Of a stretch of DNA of 64,000 nucleotides, positions 12,373 to 24,380 are shown piece by piece (position 1 is the first letter of the stretch; every line of letters starts with the position of its first letter). This DNA is from Thunnus maccoyii (lineage: Eukaryota > Chordata > Actinopteri > Scombriformes > Scombridae): assembly GCF_910596095.1 (NCBI RefSeq), contig NC_056539.1:10357501-10421500 (forward strand), read 5' to 3'. The position numbers and the translations under genes were made by a program. The notes under the pieces are model-generated. The model was given only the letters and a program-made list of their open reading frames with translations. It did no database searches and was not told the origin of the DNA.

Positions 12373-14235
12373 TGTATGCACACACATTCTCAGTCTGATC
12401 AGTTATATGCATCAAATTGGCACCAAAACAAATCAGATTAAAACAGATCTGCACCTGAAATGTATCAGTAAAAGATATTTTATCGTGTCTTGTTGTTTCA
12501 TCATGTTGTTTTGATTTGTTTTTAATCTTGTCACACTGTTTTTTGTTCCATTTTTAGAATAATGGATCATATCCAGTCTTTATTATCTGAATTTAAAGCA
12601 GTAATAACACTATCTGGTCACTTAGCTAGCAGTATTAAGCTATAAACACAACATTATCATGATCACCTTATAAAGTCATTGTGGCGAACATGTTAGGGTT
12701 AGGGTTAGTAAGCATGCTCCTATTTACACATCCAGCAAACACGGAGCAACATTAGCATTCATTTGTCACCCAAGATTTAACTCCAATACTCACTCTCTCT
12801 TTTTAGCAAGTTTAATGAAAGCAGTGAGACTGAACCAAAACTGTGGACTGTAAAACCAGAACAATAAACAGAAGGATGCTAAAACTATCTTTGATCCATC
12901 GTTAATAGAAAAATATTGATCAGTGAAGCTCTAAAAAATTCTAACAGGAAATCTTTCTCAATGGATGGGCAGAATATAAATTGCAGGAATAAAACAACAC
13001 TGACTAAACCTGTATTTTACTAGCACAAATCTGTGTCTTTTTAAAGCTGATATGCTGTAACTATCATATCAAAGCCATCTGTAATTTAAATGCTCACACT
13101 GGTAACTATTTTGTAAGGCCTGCCAGCTAAATGTAGGAGTAGGGCAGAGTGGTTTCTTTGTGTTGTGTCAGATTCAAGTGCTCTCAGAGGTGCTCTCCAG
13201 CTGCGTTCAGCACCAGCACTCTATTTATAAAAAAGTGCATTGAGGCGTGGGAGGAGAGCATAATGTTGTGTCAATATTACAGATGGCATAAACCACAGTA
13301 GTGTGTTACTCAAGTGAGGAGAAAGGAGATGTCTGTGTGTGTAGCTACACACAGACACACACACAGAGTGGCCTGGCCTATAATCGTCCCTATTTAAAAT
13401 GCTAATTTCCTCTCTCCCGCAGGTGCCTCACTGTGTTTGAAACTAAATTGCTCATCATAGCAGGTCAATCTGAGCCTAATGAATTCATCTGTTCTCCCAT
13501 TACACTTACCGATGCTGAATGGTGGACGACAGGTGTGCTGAGTACTCGAGGGTTTGAAAGTAAAACCTGCAGGCTCTTCTTAAATCCTCAGTGTGTGGAG
13601 ATGGATTCGCACATCAGCCCGTGAATATTTTAGTATTTGGCTTGAATGAGGCTTTGACCTTTAACCATCTCCATTACAAGGGATATTTTACTCAGTGGTG
13701 CTCTCTTGCTCGGTGACACTAAACTACCAGTAAGACCAAGGCAGCCTCATAATAACCCACCCAGCCCCCCCACAACAGCCCGTTTCTGACTTTTAGGTTA
13801 AACACTGAAAGAAGGCAGCACTTACTTCATTTGAGTGGATTTATAACTTTGGGCTGCACATAAATTATTGACTTATTAAAACTGGATGACAGCCATACAA
13901 TGCAGAGGAAGTATTGCTTCCAGGATGGAGATAATTTACATAAAAATACATCAACATGCACTGAGAGACATATACAAAGTACCTTATTTAGTGTATGTGG
14001 CATTTTCTAAGCCTGCAGAGCACTGGAGTGGTGCTATGTTGTAACATACACACAATACCACATAAAGCAATAGGCCTGTAAGTAATTCTCCATCCTGATT
14101 CTTTGGTTTATATCAAGGCTATTGTTGATATGAGTGGTCAAATCAGCACAGGGCAATTTAAAGAATAAGGTTTTCTATATTTTTCTTATTGTCAACAAAT
14201 CTCATGTGCAAAGTCAAACCAACAATTAACTCATC

Positions 14236-14697
14236 CTACTTACAAGGATTATGTGTGTATCCAAAGTCTGAGATGTTTTCAGTCTCAGGAGAGTAATTCT
14301 GTGTATGGCAGACGCCACTGCGCATGCTTGGCAACACAATTCTGTTTACAGAGCTTTGTTAGCTTGTTTTGCTACATATCACAATCTCTTGACTTTATAC
14401 ATAAGTTATTTACAATGTACAATGTAGTCAAGAGGTTGTGATATGTAGTACAACAAGCAATGGTGTCTGCTGTACAAGGAACCAATCTCCGGAGACTGAA
14501 AATGTGATATTAATCTTTGGAGCTGTTTTGAAACAAGCTAATCTGCCCAAACTCCTCATGGTGAAGGAACATGTCAGCAAGTGCAGCAGTGTGGCCCACT
14601 GATGTGTTTTTAATAGTTGTTGGACAACAATGGAGATCTACAGCACAGAGGATAAGATGTAACAGGCTTCGGATACACACACAATACTTGTAAGTGG
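14236..14697. mobile_element. Inverted-repeat element, right arm interrupted
   Basis: Several left-arm segments recur inverted on the right. CTACATATCACAATCTCTTGACT pairs with AGTCAAGAGGTTGTGATATG. GCAGACGCCACTG pairs with CAATGGTGTCTGC. TTTTCAGTCTCAGGAG pairs with CTCCGGAGACTGAAAA. The outermost ACTTACAAG...TGTGTGTATCC pairs with GGATACACACACAATACTTG. The last pair is displaced by roughly 160 bases of unpaired sequence (about 14510-14670) in the right arm. Confidence 0.65.
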
Positions 14698-17600
14698 ATC
14701 AATTCATTGTTGGTTTTGCTCTGCACATGAGATTAGTTGACAATAAGAATAATATAGAAAATCATAAGCCATATCTTTTAAAGTCATATAATGTAAGTGG
14801 AAAAAGTCTGCTAACTAACTACATTGTCAAACAAGCCTTTCCAACTATGTCTTGGAGCCCACATACACTCACACACCCCACAGAGAGCAATCACAGGTAA
14901 TGATGACTGAGAGTGAGCATAATTTTCTTCCATAGCCCAGCAACACGACACAACAAACCAGTCTCTCTGGGGGGGCTGGAGAGAGACGTGAAGAGGAGAA
15001 GTGAGAGGGATGAAGACAGAAGACAAACAGCGAGGGAGGGAGGTGAGGAAGAGGAGGAGGCCACAGGAGGACTGGCAGAAAAAACGCCAGTAAGTGACCA
15101 AACATTTTCCACATCTTTCTCTGTTATTTACAGAAATACATTAAGGACAAAACAAAGAGGGAGGATGTAAATGACAGCCAAAGTGAGTAAGGGGCTAATC
15201 TGCTATAAGTGGAAGATTTAGAGTTCATCGGCAGCTGTGATGTAATACTTAATGCACAGCTATAAATTAGCTCATGGCACCACGTGGGCCCAGCAGCATA
15301 CTGTACCAGGCATGAGAGGGATGGAGCTAAATGCAGTCATTCACTAAAGAGCAGAATGGAGCGAGACAGCCCCTCCTCTCTCTATAGCCGCTTTAAGTGC
15401 ACTTTAGTATTTTCCTCACTGTAAACAAACAATAAATCAGCTCTATTGTGAGTGCACTTGCACATGGCGTTTCAATAAACCTTATTTCTTGCATGCATGT
15501 GTGGTTTTGGTGCAGCTTTATTTCCCAGAGTCACCTTTCTTACTTCTCTGCTGTGTGCAGTTCAGAAGTATATAAATTCAGTAATAAACTTTTTAAAAGA
15601 TTGATTTAATGGTCTAATTAAATAATTACATGCACTCACACAGCTAAGAGAATATAATTGTGCCCATTGGGTAAAATAAGATCTACTAGTGAAAACATTT
15701 GTTAAAAGAAATGGTGAAGCCTTGTCTAATAAGTATTAACAGTTAAGAGTTTGAGCTGTGCTAAAAACACCAGTCAACAAACCTTTAATGTGGACACAGA
15801 GCCATTTTTGCCTGATTCTAAAGAAGGAGAAACAGAAAAAGGTATATAGTTTGTGACAGCTGAAGCTGTGCAAAGAGTTTTAATGGTCTCCCTGCTGTAG
15901 ATCTACATGGTCTTATAGGCTGAAGCTGCTACCTCTCCTCTCTGTTTCAAAGGGTTAAATGTGTCACGTTCTCAGGGGAATGAAGCTCATCTAAAACGGT
16001 GGATTATGTAAGGGGAGCCTTAGCTTGGGCTAATCCTCCTCTCCTGTCTGACTGCCACCCTGTTCTTTGATGGTAGGTTTATACTAGAGACGATGGGGTG
16101 TCAAGTGAAGTCTGTTGTTCCCCTGAGAGAAGCAAAAATAATGCTGTTGTTTCCTCATCAAAATTGACATACTGTGCTGACACATTTGTGGCCACATACA
16201 AACTCCTACAAACACTCTTGTTTATTTTGTTTACATTTAAATTATATGTTAAGTTGCACGAAAGAATCATTGTGACAATTTGAGTAAATCAGTGAGTAAG
16301 ATTATACACACATGTGGACATCCCAGTAGCTGGCAGGTTGCTCCCAGCATTTTCCACTTCATGAATAACCATGACCACTTGCCCTGTCCGCTGTCGACCG
16401 CTCCTCATTAGTTGCCTGCTAATCGCGGGAATAAGAGTCTTGTGTTTGCATGCAGACTCAGTGACAGTTAATGTGCCTTCTTTGTGACAAACTAAATGAG
16501 CTGTAGATGTTGGCATGTTCAACGCGTGCTCGTTGCCTGTGAGAGAGAGACAGCAGGAGGAGAAAACAATGAGGATTATGATGACGGGCATTATTCACAA
16601 GGGATTCATCTGATTTTGATTTTCATCTATTTATTTAAAACAGGTGTTAGGTGTTTGTGTGTGTGAAGAAAGGAGGGATTTCCAGTTTAATCGCATGCCT
16701 GAGTCTGATAATGAGATAACCGGACAGTCCTCTACTCGCTCAGCCCTTCCTCACTCTCTTCAGAGCCCTCTGTCCTTGGATGACTACTCTCTCTCTCTTC
16801 CACTGGCCTCCGCAACCTGAGCCAACAACTGATTGGCTGCAGCAGGGAATTCTGAGGCAGAGGACTGGTTAATTATGCTAATCCAAGATACCGATAAGGA
16901 GACGGTTTTAAACATTTAAAACCTCTTGAAACACACACACACACACACACAGTGAGGCGGTGTGCTTTAGAGAGAGAGAGACTCTGTGAGAAAATATGAG
17001 ACTAGTTTGACAGAGGAATCAGTGAGAGGAAGCGCATGAAATAGAGAAAGAGAACAGAGTCATAATTAAGCCTCTTGCCTGTTTCTCAAATCTCCATCTA
17101 CTGTATGTGTAATATCTGGGAACTGTATTTCAAATTCTAAACTGTATTGTAAATATCAAACTATGATCTTTACTAAACTCTCTGGATGCTGGGCTCCCCC
17201 CTCCCCGCCCCCCTCCCACCCTCTAACCAGTGCTCAGTTCCTCCTCTGTTGCTGGTACGCTGCTGGCCTTTCCCCTCTCTTCTTGTTAACTCATGTCTGT
17301 GGGCGGATAACACTGCTTCACTGATCCACAACTCATGAAACACCACTCAGATTTTTTTTTTTCTCCCTTTCTTTTTCTCTTCTTTTTCATCTCTGCCCAA
17401 AACTGTCTCAGCAGCAGTGGATAATTCTAGCTGTGCACAAACATGTCATTACTGTTTTCGCTTTTTTGGATTATGGGTTTTTAGAGGGCAGCACCCAGCA
17501 GATTTTTAACACCGCTCCTCCTAACAGACCGATTCTAAACTCATTTTCTTTTATGATCAGCAACCCTACGCCAGCTTTTATTGGATTTACAGGCTTTGCT

Positions 17601-18590
17601 GTGGGACTAGTTTCTACACTGTTCAATGCAGCATTTACTAAAACTAAATAATATAGTCTGATACACTGATAGTTTGAGTGTATCTGTAATCTCTTCTGTC
17701 TGACTTTACAGGGTGTCTCATGGTCGATCATGCAGAGGAAACAATATATTTCTTATAGTTTATTGCCTTGCAGTGTAATGCTGGTAACCTCCCATGTCCC
17801 ACATCAGTCAAAGTCCGAAATTGCCTCTGCAGTCCTGCAAAATCACAGGACCCACTCAGCGATGCAGCTCTGGCTGCCAGAACTCGAGCTGCACTGTGGA
17901 GACAACTGAGTCCTGCAGGAAAGAGAGGGAGAGAGAGAGGGAGCTATAGATTATCAGGAGCATTTCCCTCCCATCCCACTCACCCTTCTTAGCTGACTCT
18001 CCATGTCTTATATTATTTTCTTCATACTTATTATTGCTTCTTGCCTGATGTGCAACCAAAGTGTTTAGTTGATGGATGCCCCGTATTCCCAGCTGCAGGT
18101 GCAGCCTTCCTGAACACAACAGCAGATACTCAGAGACCTGCAAACCCTGAGAAATATGAGAGGGTTGCCCTCTCACTCTGCCAGATTTCTCCAAAGAAAA
18201 TTATCCCTCCAACTTCCCAGAGGCATAAATGCTTGGTCTCAAAACTAACCGAGGAAGAAGGAATCAGCAGAGTGAGGGAAGGATGCAAAGAGAGACAGCA
18301 AAGATGAAAGAAACTGCAAGAGGAGCATTATTCTGCTAAAGTTTTCTGTGCCTGCTTGGTTCTTGTTTAGTTTTAAGTGCCAAATTAATTTCCTGTGATA
18401 AACGGCTCCAGGATAATGTGCCTCATTACAATACACTCATCTTTTAGTTTTATTATTCTGCTTCTCTGAGCTAAAAAATGCATAATAAGGAACAGCTTTT
18501 ACATATCAGGCATCCTTAGACGCTTATGGTGGGACTGAGAGTTAACTGCAGAGTTAACTGACTTAGAGACATCTAAAGAGACAAAGTGCG

Positions 18591-18621
<31 letters not shown>

Positions 18622-19734
18622 ATAGAGCAACAGAGGAGGGGGATAGAGGAGAGATCGAGTATCTGTGGGAGTATAATTAACTCCATGGTCTGCCTCTCTG
18701 CGGGCCTGCGGCACACTCCTCTGAAATGCTGATTCAGTACACAGATAGACAGAATAGCACGGGAGGGTGAGAAGGGGGTGAGGAGAGGGATGCAGTAAGA
18801 GAGAGATGGGGTGTTGCAATGTACAGAAAACGTGAAATGAAGCAACGGATGGCTCGTTCAGACAAAAAGTCACACATGAAGAAAGAAAAGAGTTAAATGA
18901 TGAAGGCAGGAGTGAAATAAAGCTGTTAAATGCAGAATCTGCAGAATCAGAAGTTGACTTTTATCAAGTGCCAAGCTGAACATCTGCAGATGCTTCACAG
19001 ACAGCAGTGCCTCATTCTGCATGAAGAGGAGAACAGTGACATCTAGAGGTGCAACAATGCACGACGTGAGCTTCACTGAATTTCTGCTGCAGAAGTGCTG
19101 ATACACTTTGTTCCTGTTCAAGCATTAGAAGAACACACTAAAACCCTCACAGTGGAGTCGCTGAGTGCAGCTGTCCATTGGCTACACTGTGTCGCACTCA
19201 GGCATTAATATATGTATGTGTTTGAGAATTTACCTTTATAAAAAGATAATGAAGACATAAACTAAGCAAAGTTAGTGTGTCCTGAGGTCATGGTGTTATG
19301 TGGGGTGAGGAGGGGTGAGTCACAGTTGAAAGTAGTCAGTCTGTCACCAGGCTGGGGGGCAGAGGCAGCTCACATCTATAATGCATCAAGCTGAGTGTCA
19401 GGTAAACTGGAGACAAGAACAAAACAATGGGACCAATAAATACTGGAGATGGATGGCCGGATAACACAAATACTTTTATTCAGATTGATATGACCAATAT
19501 TAATTTGTTAAAATATTTTTTTACAATAAAGGTGAATGGAGTTTAATTTGTAGAACGCATTAAAACCAGGAACATTGAATTTAACAGCATCTGGATAATT
19601 GCCAGAACGAGCTTTGTGCAGTTTTCATTGGGAGCTGTTCTGCTGAAAGCTGTTGACAGCATGCTCTGCTGATTCTGGAGAGATTGCTGTTTAATTTTTT
19701 AAAATGTAGTTTCCACATATCTGAACAAACTCCA
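14698..19734. other. Non-coding interval, no gene recognised
   Basis: GA-rich purine stretches occur at about 14970-15065 and 18590-18617, a CA tract at about 16930-16951, and short frames with no similarity (17433-17651 is the longest sensible one). I see no splice-consistent coding chain. Confidence 0.45.
18590..18617. repeat. (GA)n microsatellite
   Basis: About 14 GA units. Confidence 0.9.
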
Positions 19735-19737
19735 TGA

Positions 19738-20085
19738 AAACTGCAGGTCTGCTGCAACTCTGTTCTTTTGAATCAAGGCTGAAGACTTTTCTGTTTGCTG
19801 CTGCCTTTTATTAAATCCAATTTGAGGCTTTTGATTCATTTCTTGCACTACAATGTAACTTTTATTCTCATATTTTATATATCTTATATATGTCTTATTC
19901 TATTTTAGCTTATTTTCATTTTCTATTCTCTTAACTCTTTAATAACTGTTTTTAAATTGTACTTGAATGTCCTTCTATAACATATTTCTTTTGCACTTTG
20001 TCTTAATGTTTTTAATGTTTTATGTAAAGCACTTTGAATTGCCTTGTTGAAATAAATGTGCTACACAAATAAACTCGTCTTGCCT
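19738..20085 (+). mobile_element. 3' end of a non-LTR retrotransposon (LINE fragment)
   Basis: The fragment opens with the end of a reading frame, LQLCSFESRLKTFLFAAAFY then TAA at 19812-19814. This resembles the C-terminal end of reverse-transcriptase ORFs in fish LINEs. A T-rich 3' UTR follows, with the familiar GTAAAGCACTTTGAATTGCC and a closing GAAATAAATGTGCTACACAA tail. It is strongly 5'-truncated, as is usual. The clade is not assigned. Confidence 0.65.
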
Positions 20086-20109
20086 TCAATGCTGTGAGCA
20101 CAACAAATT

Positions 20110-20242
20110 AAATTCCATTCACCTTCTTTGTATCGGGGTATCAGAGTGGAGGCAGATGAAGATCTAAAAACCAAAACTATCTGCATGGATAAAATGAGAA
20201 CATAACTTTTTTTGTGTTTTGCTGAACCAATCCTTTAAAGGT
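20110..20242. mobile_element. Dispersed repeat sharing a core with 37295-37430
   Basis: Read on the minus strand, it carries CCTTTAAAGGATTGGTTCAG and then CCATGCAGATAGTTTTGGTT. The latter core recurs on the plus strand near 37370-37390 after TTAAAGGGTCACTTCAC. The copies are in opposite orientation and diverged. Confidence 0.5.
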
Positions 20243-21264
20243 TTCTTCTTTGGCTTAGTGGTCATTGATTCCCTCATTTTGTTTATATGCTACATTTTTG
20301 TATTTAGGCTGGGAATATTATTTGGCAGAGTTTGTCATCTGTTAAATTAAATTAAACCGAGTGATACAGTTCTTTATTATTTTTACAACTTCACTATTAA
20401 ATCAAATAGTTCTCTTTGTGATCACATACCGGTACTTAAAGATACAGATCACAAATTGAGCAGGCTGCAGGCTGGTGAGACTGGCCTTTTTGAAGCACCT
20501 TATGTTGATATTGAGTATGAGTATGAATATGAATTCCTGTTACAATTTAAACATCTACAGTCTATGTTTTATGGTAGGATAAGAGCAAATAAGAGTATAT
20601 AAAGTGCATTCTTCTTCACAATATTGAAGGGCATGATGGAAAAAAAAACAAATACTGAACAAATCCTCTGCTTTGTTAAGGAGGGCAGAGTACTATCTGT
20701 TTGTTTTGAGGTGCTTGTAGAGTGCATATTGTTGGAGAGACATACATACATCCTCAAATGTCCAGTTCAATACCATCAATCCTCCACTCTCCAACAACAG
20801 GAGGAGTACTGGTACTCTCAAATACAACTGAAATTTGGGTCATTTTTTAAAAAAAATTTCACTCAAACAAGAGTTGCATTCAGCTGCAATAGCTGTACTG
20901 TACTAATAAATTCATACAGTACATATGAGTATATTCAGGAAGGTGTAACAGTGAAAGGAGCTGCCTATTATTCAGGCAAATAAAATATAGTATTTTAAAG
21001 TTGTGTTAACTTATTCAGAAACATTGTCACATTGCAGCCATACAGCAGCAACTGTTCACATGAGAGTCCTTGAAAAGTATCCCACATGCCATAAAAAGCT
21101 TTCACCATAACCGTATGAGCTTAAATTAACATCCCATCTTGGGCCTCAGTTCAGCGAGTCAATCAAGGTCCAATCAAATTTAAATTTAAAGTCTGACAAA
21201 GCAGCGGAGGTCGGTGCTCAGAGAGGATGAGCAATACTTCCACGTTGCAGCTGTCCTCTGTCTT
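20243..21264. other. 3' flank / possible 3' UTR of mmachc
   Basis: This interval follows the mmachc stop on the minus strand. The first clear AATAAA on that strand is at about 20378-20373, which would give a 3' UTR near 0.9 kb. No coding sequence is recognised. Confidence 0.35.
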
Positions 21265-22739
21265 TCAGCCATGTCCGTTCATCTGCGTCTGTGTGTCAGA
21301 GCTGTGATCAGGTTGATCGTCGTCCCTCGGCAGGAAACCCCAAGTCCTGAGCAAAGCCAACCGCTGGGCGGGTGGAGTGGAAAAGTAGTCTATCTGTTTC
21401 TGAGAGTAGGTCTGGACTGGACGGATGATGTCTCTGTAGCTCCGGTCCTGATGATGCAAATCAGAAAGCAGCTTTAATGACACTGATTTGACATAATATG
21501 GTCAGAACCATTACTACAGTAACTAAAATAATATAAAAACTATAAAACTGTTACTAACAAACAGAAATTAAACTTTGGTAAAAATGAACCAATACATGTT
21601 GTCTACAACTATCTAAATTCTAATAAATATATAGTTTATATATTTTATGGCTGTCAGATTATCACTGTCAATTTGCCAACAAACACAACATTTCTTTGAT
21701 TAACTGTGATTGATCATATTTAATTAAATAATGACAACAATTATTTTTAAATCAGTTTTTGTTTAAATAAAGGGAATGAATGTACATCCTGTACAGCATC
21801 ATGTTATGTCCTCGTTTAAGCGACTGTATGACGACACAGTTCTCACTCTTTATTCTCATCTCACCACCTACAGTACACACAACTGAAATCTTCTCAGAGG
21901 GGAGCCCAACAAAACCTCCAGCCGATGGGGGTCTCTTATCTAAAGGCCATGTGTCTGGAGGTCTTTGACATGAAACAGTTTGGTTTCCCCAGGTCTCCAT
22001 TTATTGTGAGTGTGCCACAGGTATTATGACTAACAGTGCTGAGGTCCTGTACCTGCCAGTGAAGGTTGAAAGCCTCCAGCAGTTTTATCCTGCCCTCTCT
22101 AGAAGGCACACAGTCAGGAGGAACAGGCTGCACCAGCTCGGAGCCCACCGTCACACCTTCAAACACCAGCAGGGCTCTGATGGCAAACCAGCCTCCAAAC
22201 CTCGGATGCACACACACTCCCAACATCTTCTGCAGGCCAACAGAGACAAAAGTCAGGTGAGGAGACAAGAAGGGAAAAGTTGCACTGCAATTAACTACCA
22301 CAACTGCTGAAGTTAAATAAAAAAGCAACCAGTTGAATTCCTCAGGAATGAAAAGCATTACCTTTTGACCCCAGGGATGGTCTGTGACATCAGATTGCTG
22401 GTAGTAGAAAGCTGCTCCAGACACATGAGCAGCAGTCTGCGCCAAGAACTTCGGCTTCCTGCTGGGCAGCAGCTCGTAGTCATACCTCACATCCACCTTC
22501 TGTCCTGGAAAACACTGCAGGGAAGAGAGAGGAGAGGGAAATATTTAGGTGTCACAAACTAATCATGAAAATAATAGTTGCATTCCCATCTCCAGCTATA
22601 ATTGGGTGATATGATAATATAAACCATGAGATACTTAAAATGTGTTTGCTGTATATTTTATACCGTGGTATCATGGCTGGATTGACCAACTGTGGAGTCC
22701 TGGGACAAAAATATACTATTGAGCCTGTTCCTGCTGTGA

Positions 22740-22775
<36 letters not shown>

Positions 22776-23495
22776 AAGATGATGATATATATGGAACATA
22801 ATGTCATTTGTGTAGTCTGTAGTTTTACTTAATGGGCTTTTAGAGGTGACTGGGTGCATATATATATATATATATATGCACCCAGTCACCTCTAAAAGCC
22901 CATTAAGTAAAACTACAGACTACACAAATGACATTATCTTCCAAGACCCAGTAAACCCAGTAAAAGTACTACCTGCTGTAGGTTGTTTGTCTAGTAGTTT
23001 TAGTAATTACAAAAATAATTCATAATTTAAAAGTATATTTATGAATATGCACCATAGACATTGTTACTTCAAAAGAAATATTCATAGTTTGATTTTATTG
23101 AGCATTACTGTTTTTTGTGTTGTTGTTACTCCTTCTTTTCTTATTTTGTTTTTATTTTTATTGTTGAAAAATGTTGAATACAGAATAAGATGCACTTCTT
23201 TATTTATATATGCACTGTTTAAGTATGTTTTGCCTGCATCTCATCAATAAAAATATCATTACAAAAAAGAATATGCACCATGTAAGACTGATATGAAAAA
23301 ATAACTAGACTCCCATCAAGTCATTTGAAATTACATTTCACTTTAATTTCCAGAAAAAGTACTGTACCATAATATAATAGTAATAACAACAGCAATAACA
23401 ATAATAATAACCTTTATTTATATAGCACACAACTGTGCACCACATGTAACCAGTGTAAGGAGGCAAATAAATTAATATTCAATATATTAATATAC

Positions 23496-23552
<57 letters not shown>

Positions 23553-24084
23553 CTCACCTGTGAGACAGCAGAGGAGACATAGTGTTTGACACACTGGTCT
23601 ATGGGGTCACACATTCTCTGGTAGCCTCTCTCCTGCATGAAGGGCAGGAAGGCTTGTTCAAACATGTCAGGAGTGCTGAGCACCACCACAGCCAGGCAGT
23701 CATCTGGATAAACCAGACGCAGAGAGGCAGGCAACACAGAGTTGTACCAACCAATCTGTGAACATGTTGGGACAGAGTGTCAGAGAGGCTCCGAGGCAGT
23801 AGCAAACAGTGCAGCAAGAAAGGAAAAGTGATTCATTAATATATATAAAACAATACAAAACATGCATTCCTAACTTCTCAGTTCTAGCTGGCAGGCAAAC
23901 ATGTGGATGTGGATGCATTGAGCGGCAGTTCATTGTTCACGTTTTGTAGTCCTTTCTGTTATTACTCATTAAAAAGAAAAACGAGCCACAATACCTTTAG
24001 AGGATAAACTTCAAATCCATGCTTTGATACACAGTTCTCCAGCAGTCCTGTTACACTTCCCACATTGTCAGAGGACGCCGCCAT
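21265..24084 (-). CDS. mmachc: Cyanocobalamin reductase / alkylcobalamin dealkylase (MMACHC, cblC protein), complete
   Basis: Five coding exons on the minus strand: 24084-23995, 23755-23558, 22514-22362, 22229-22053 and 21447-21265 (stop TGA 21267-21265). All junctions are phase 0 with GT-AG introns, giving 266 aa against about 282 in human. The family is a cytosolic flavin- and glutathione-dependent enzyme that removes the upper ligand of cobalamin before the vitamin passes to MMADHC. Recognisable blocks are GFEVYPLKIGWYN (about residues 22-34), DPIDQCV, KPKFLAQTAAHVSGAA, GVCVHPRFGGWFAIR and YFSTPPAQRLALL. His126 (TAAHVSG) and Arg165 (FAIR) align with human His122 and Arg161, both sites of cblC disease substitutions. 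The proline-rich C-terminal tail of mammals is mostly absent. The start ATG lies in the only N-terminal exon that fits in frame; an upstream ATG about 10 bases 5' is out of frame. The gene is head-to-head with the coiled-coil gene at 25180-30274. The donor after exon 2 runs directly into a GT repeat. Confidence 0.95.
22739..22773. repeat. (TA)n microsatellite in an mmachc intron
   Basis: About 17 TA units in the intron between coding exons 2 and 3, next to the long palindrome. Confidence 0.95.
22792..22943. repeat. Near-perfect 152-bp palindrome in an mmachc intron
   Basis: Bases 22801-22860 and 22875-22934 are exact reverse complements (60 of 60 by eye). The arms extend a further 9 bases outward with one mismatch, and the centre is an alternating TA run, so there is effectively no loop. 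The sequence lacks coding capacity. It may be a MITE-type insertion or a palindrome duplication. Confidence 0.9.
23497..23552. repeat. (CA)n microsatellite abutting the mmachc exon 2 donor
   Basis: On the coding (minus) strand this is a GT run starting a few bases after the donor GTGAGG. Confidence 0.95.
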
Positions 24085-24380
24085 TCTTGCATGTCAACGC
24101 TGAGCTTTGAATTGTGGGATATGGTGTTCTTTGGCTACAAATTAACAGACTAAGCTAGACTCTTTTGGTTTCTGCAATAATTTATTCTGTCTAAACGACT
24201 GTCTATAATAGAATATACCATACAGTGTATTGAGGATGTATTCAACTGACTATTACTGAAATTTTGTGAATGAAACGTAAGAGTAACTAAAAAACTACAA
24301 CTACCAGACTAACCGTGCGGCTACGTCTTACGTAATCACGTTGCTGTTATGGGCTCCTGGATTTAAAAGTGGATCGCAAG
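24085..24380. promoter_or_regulatory. Bidirectional promoter of mmachc and the coiled-coil gene
   Basis: This interval lies between the mmachc start codon and the inferred non-coding first exon of the plus-strand gene. It contains ACTACAACTACCAGA at 24294-24308, close to the ZNF143/THAP11 submotif (ACTACAAYTCCCAGM). It also has a palindromic bZIP-type TTACGTAA at 24328-24335 and a YY1-like AAGAATGGCGGC overlapping the mmachc start. No TATA box is evident, as is usual for housekeeping pairs. The transcription start sites are inferred, not seen. Confidence 0.55.

Larger units (their letters stand above)
8451..14235. other. Non-coding interval with several microsatellites, no gene recognised
   Basis: It holds a C-run near 9463-9476, CA/GT tracts at about 9737-9768, 10000-10028, 11567-11627 and 12294-12368, and a telomere-like GTTAGGGTTAGGGTTAG near 12693-12709. 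An open frame at 11873-12163 (96 codons) has no recognised similarity. The stretch 13390-13540 may be a conserved non-coding element. Confidence 0.45.

Noticed and set aside
12155-12454. Frames across CA/GT arrays
   Set aside because: Poly-(Cys-Val) and poly-(His-Thr) translations of microsatellites, here and at 1735, 3935, 4020, 9673, 23414 and 54727.
12693-12709. Telomere-like TTAGGG units
   Set aside because: Only two to three units; too short for an interstitial telomere and common by chance in fish.
17433-17651. 72-codon frame with hydrophobic C-terminus
   Set aside because: No splice partner, no recognised family, and the opposite strand is equally open.
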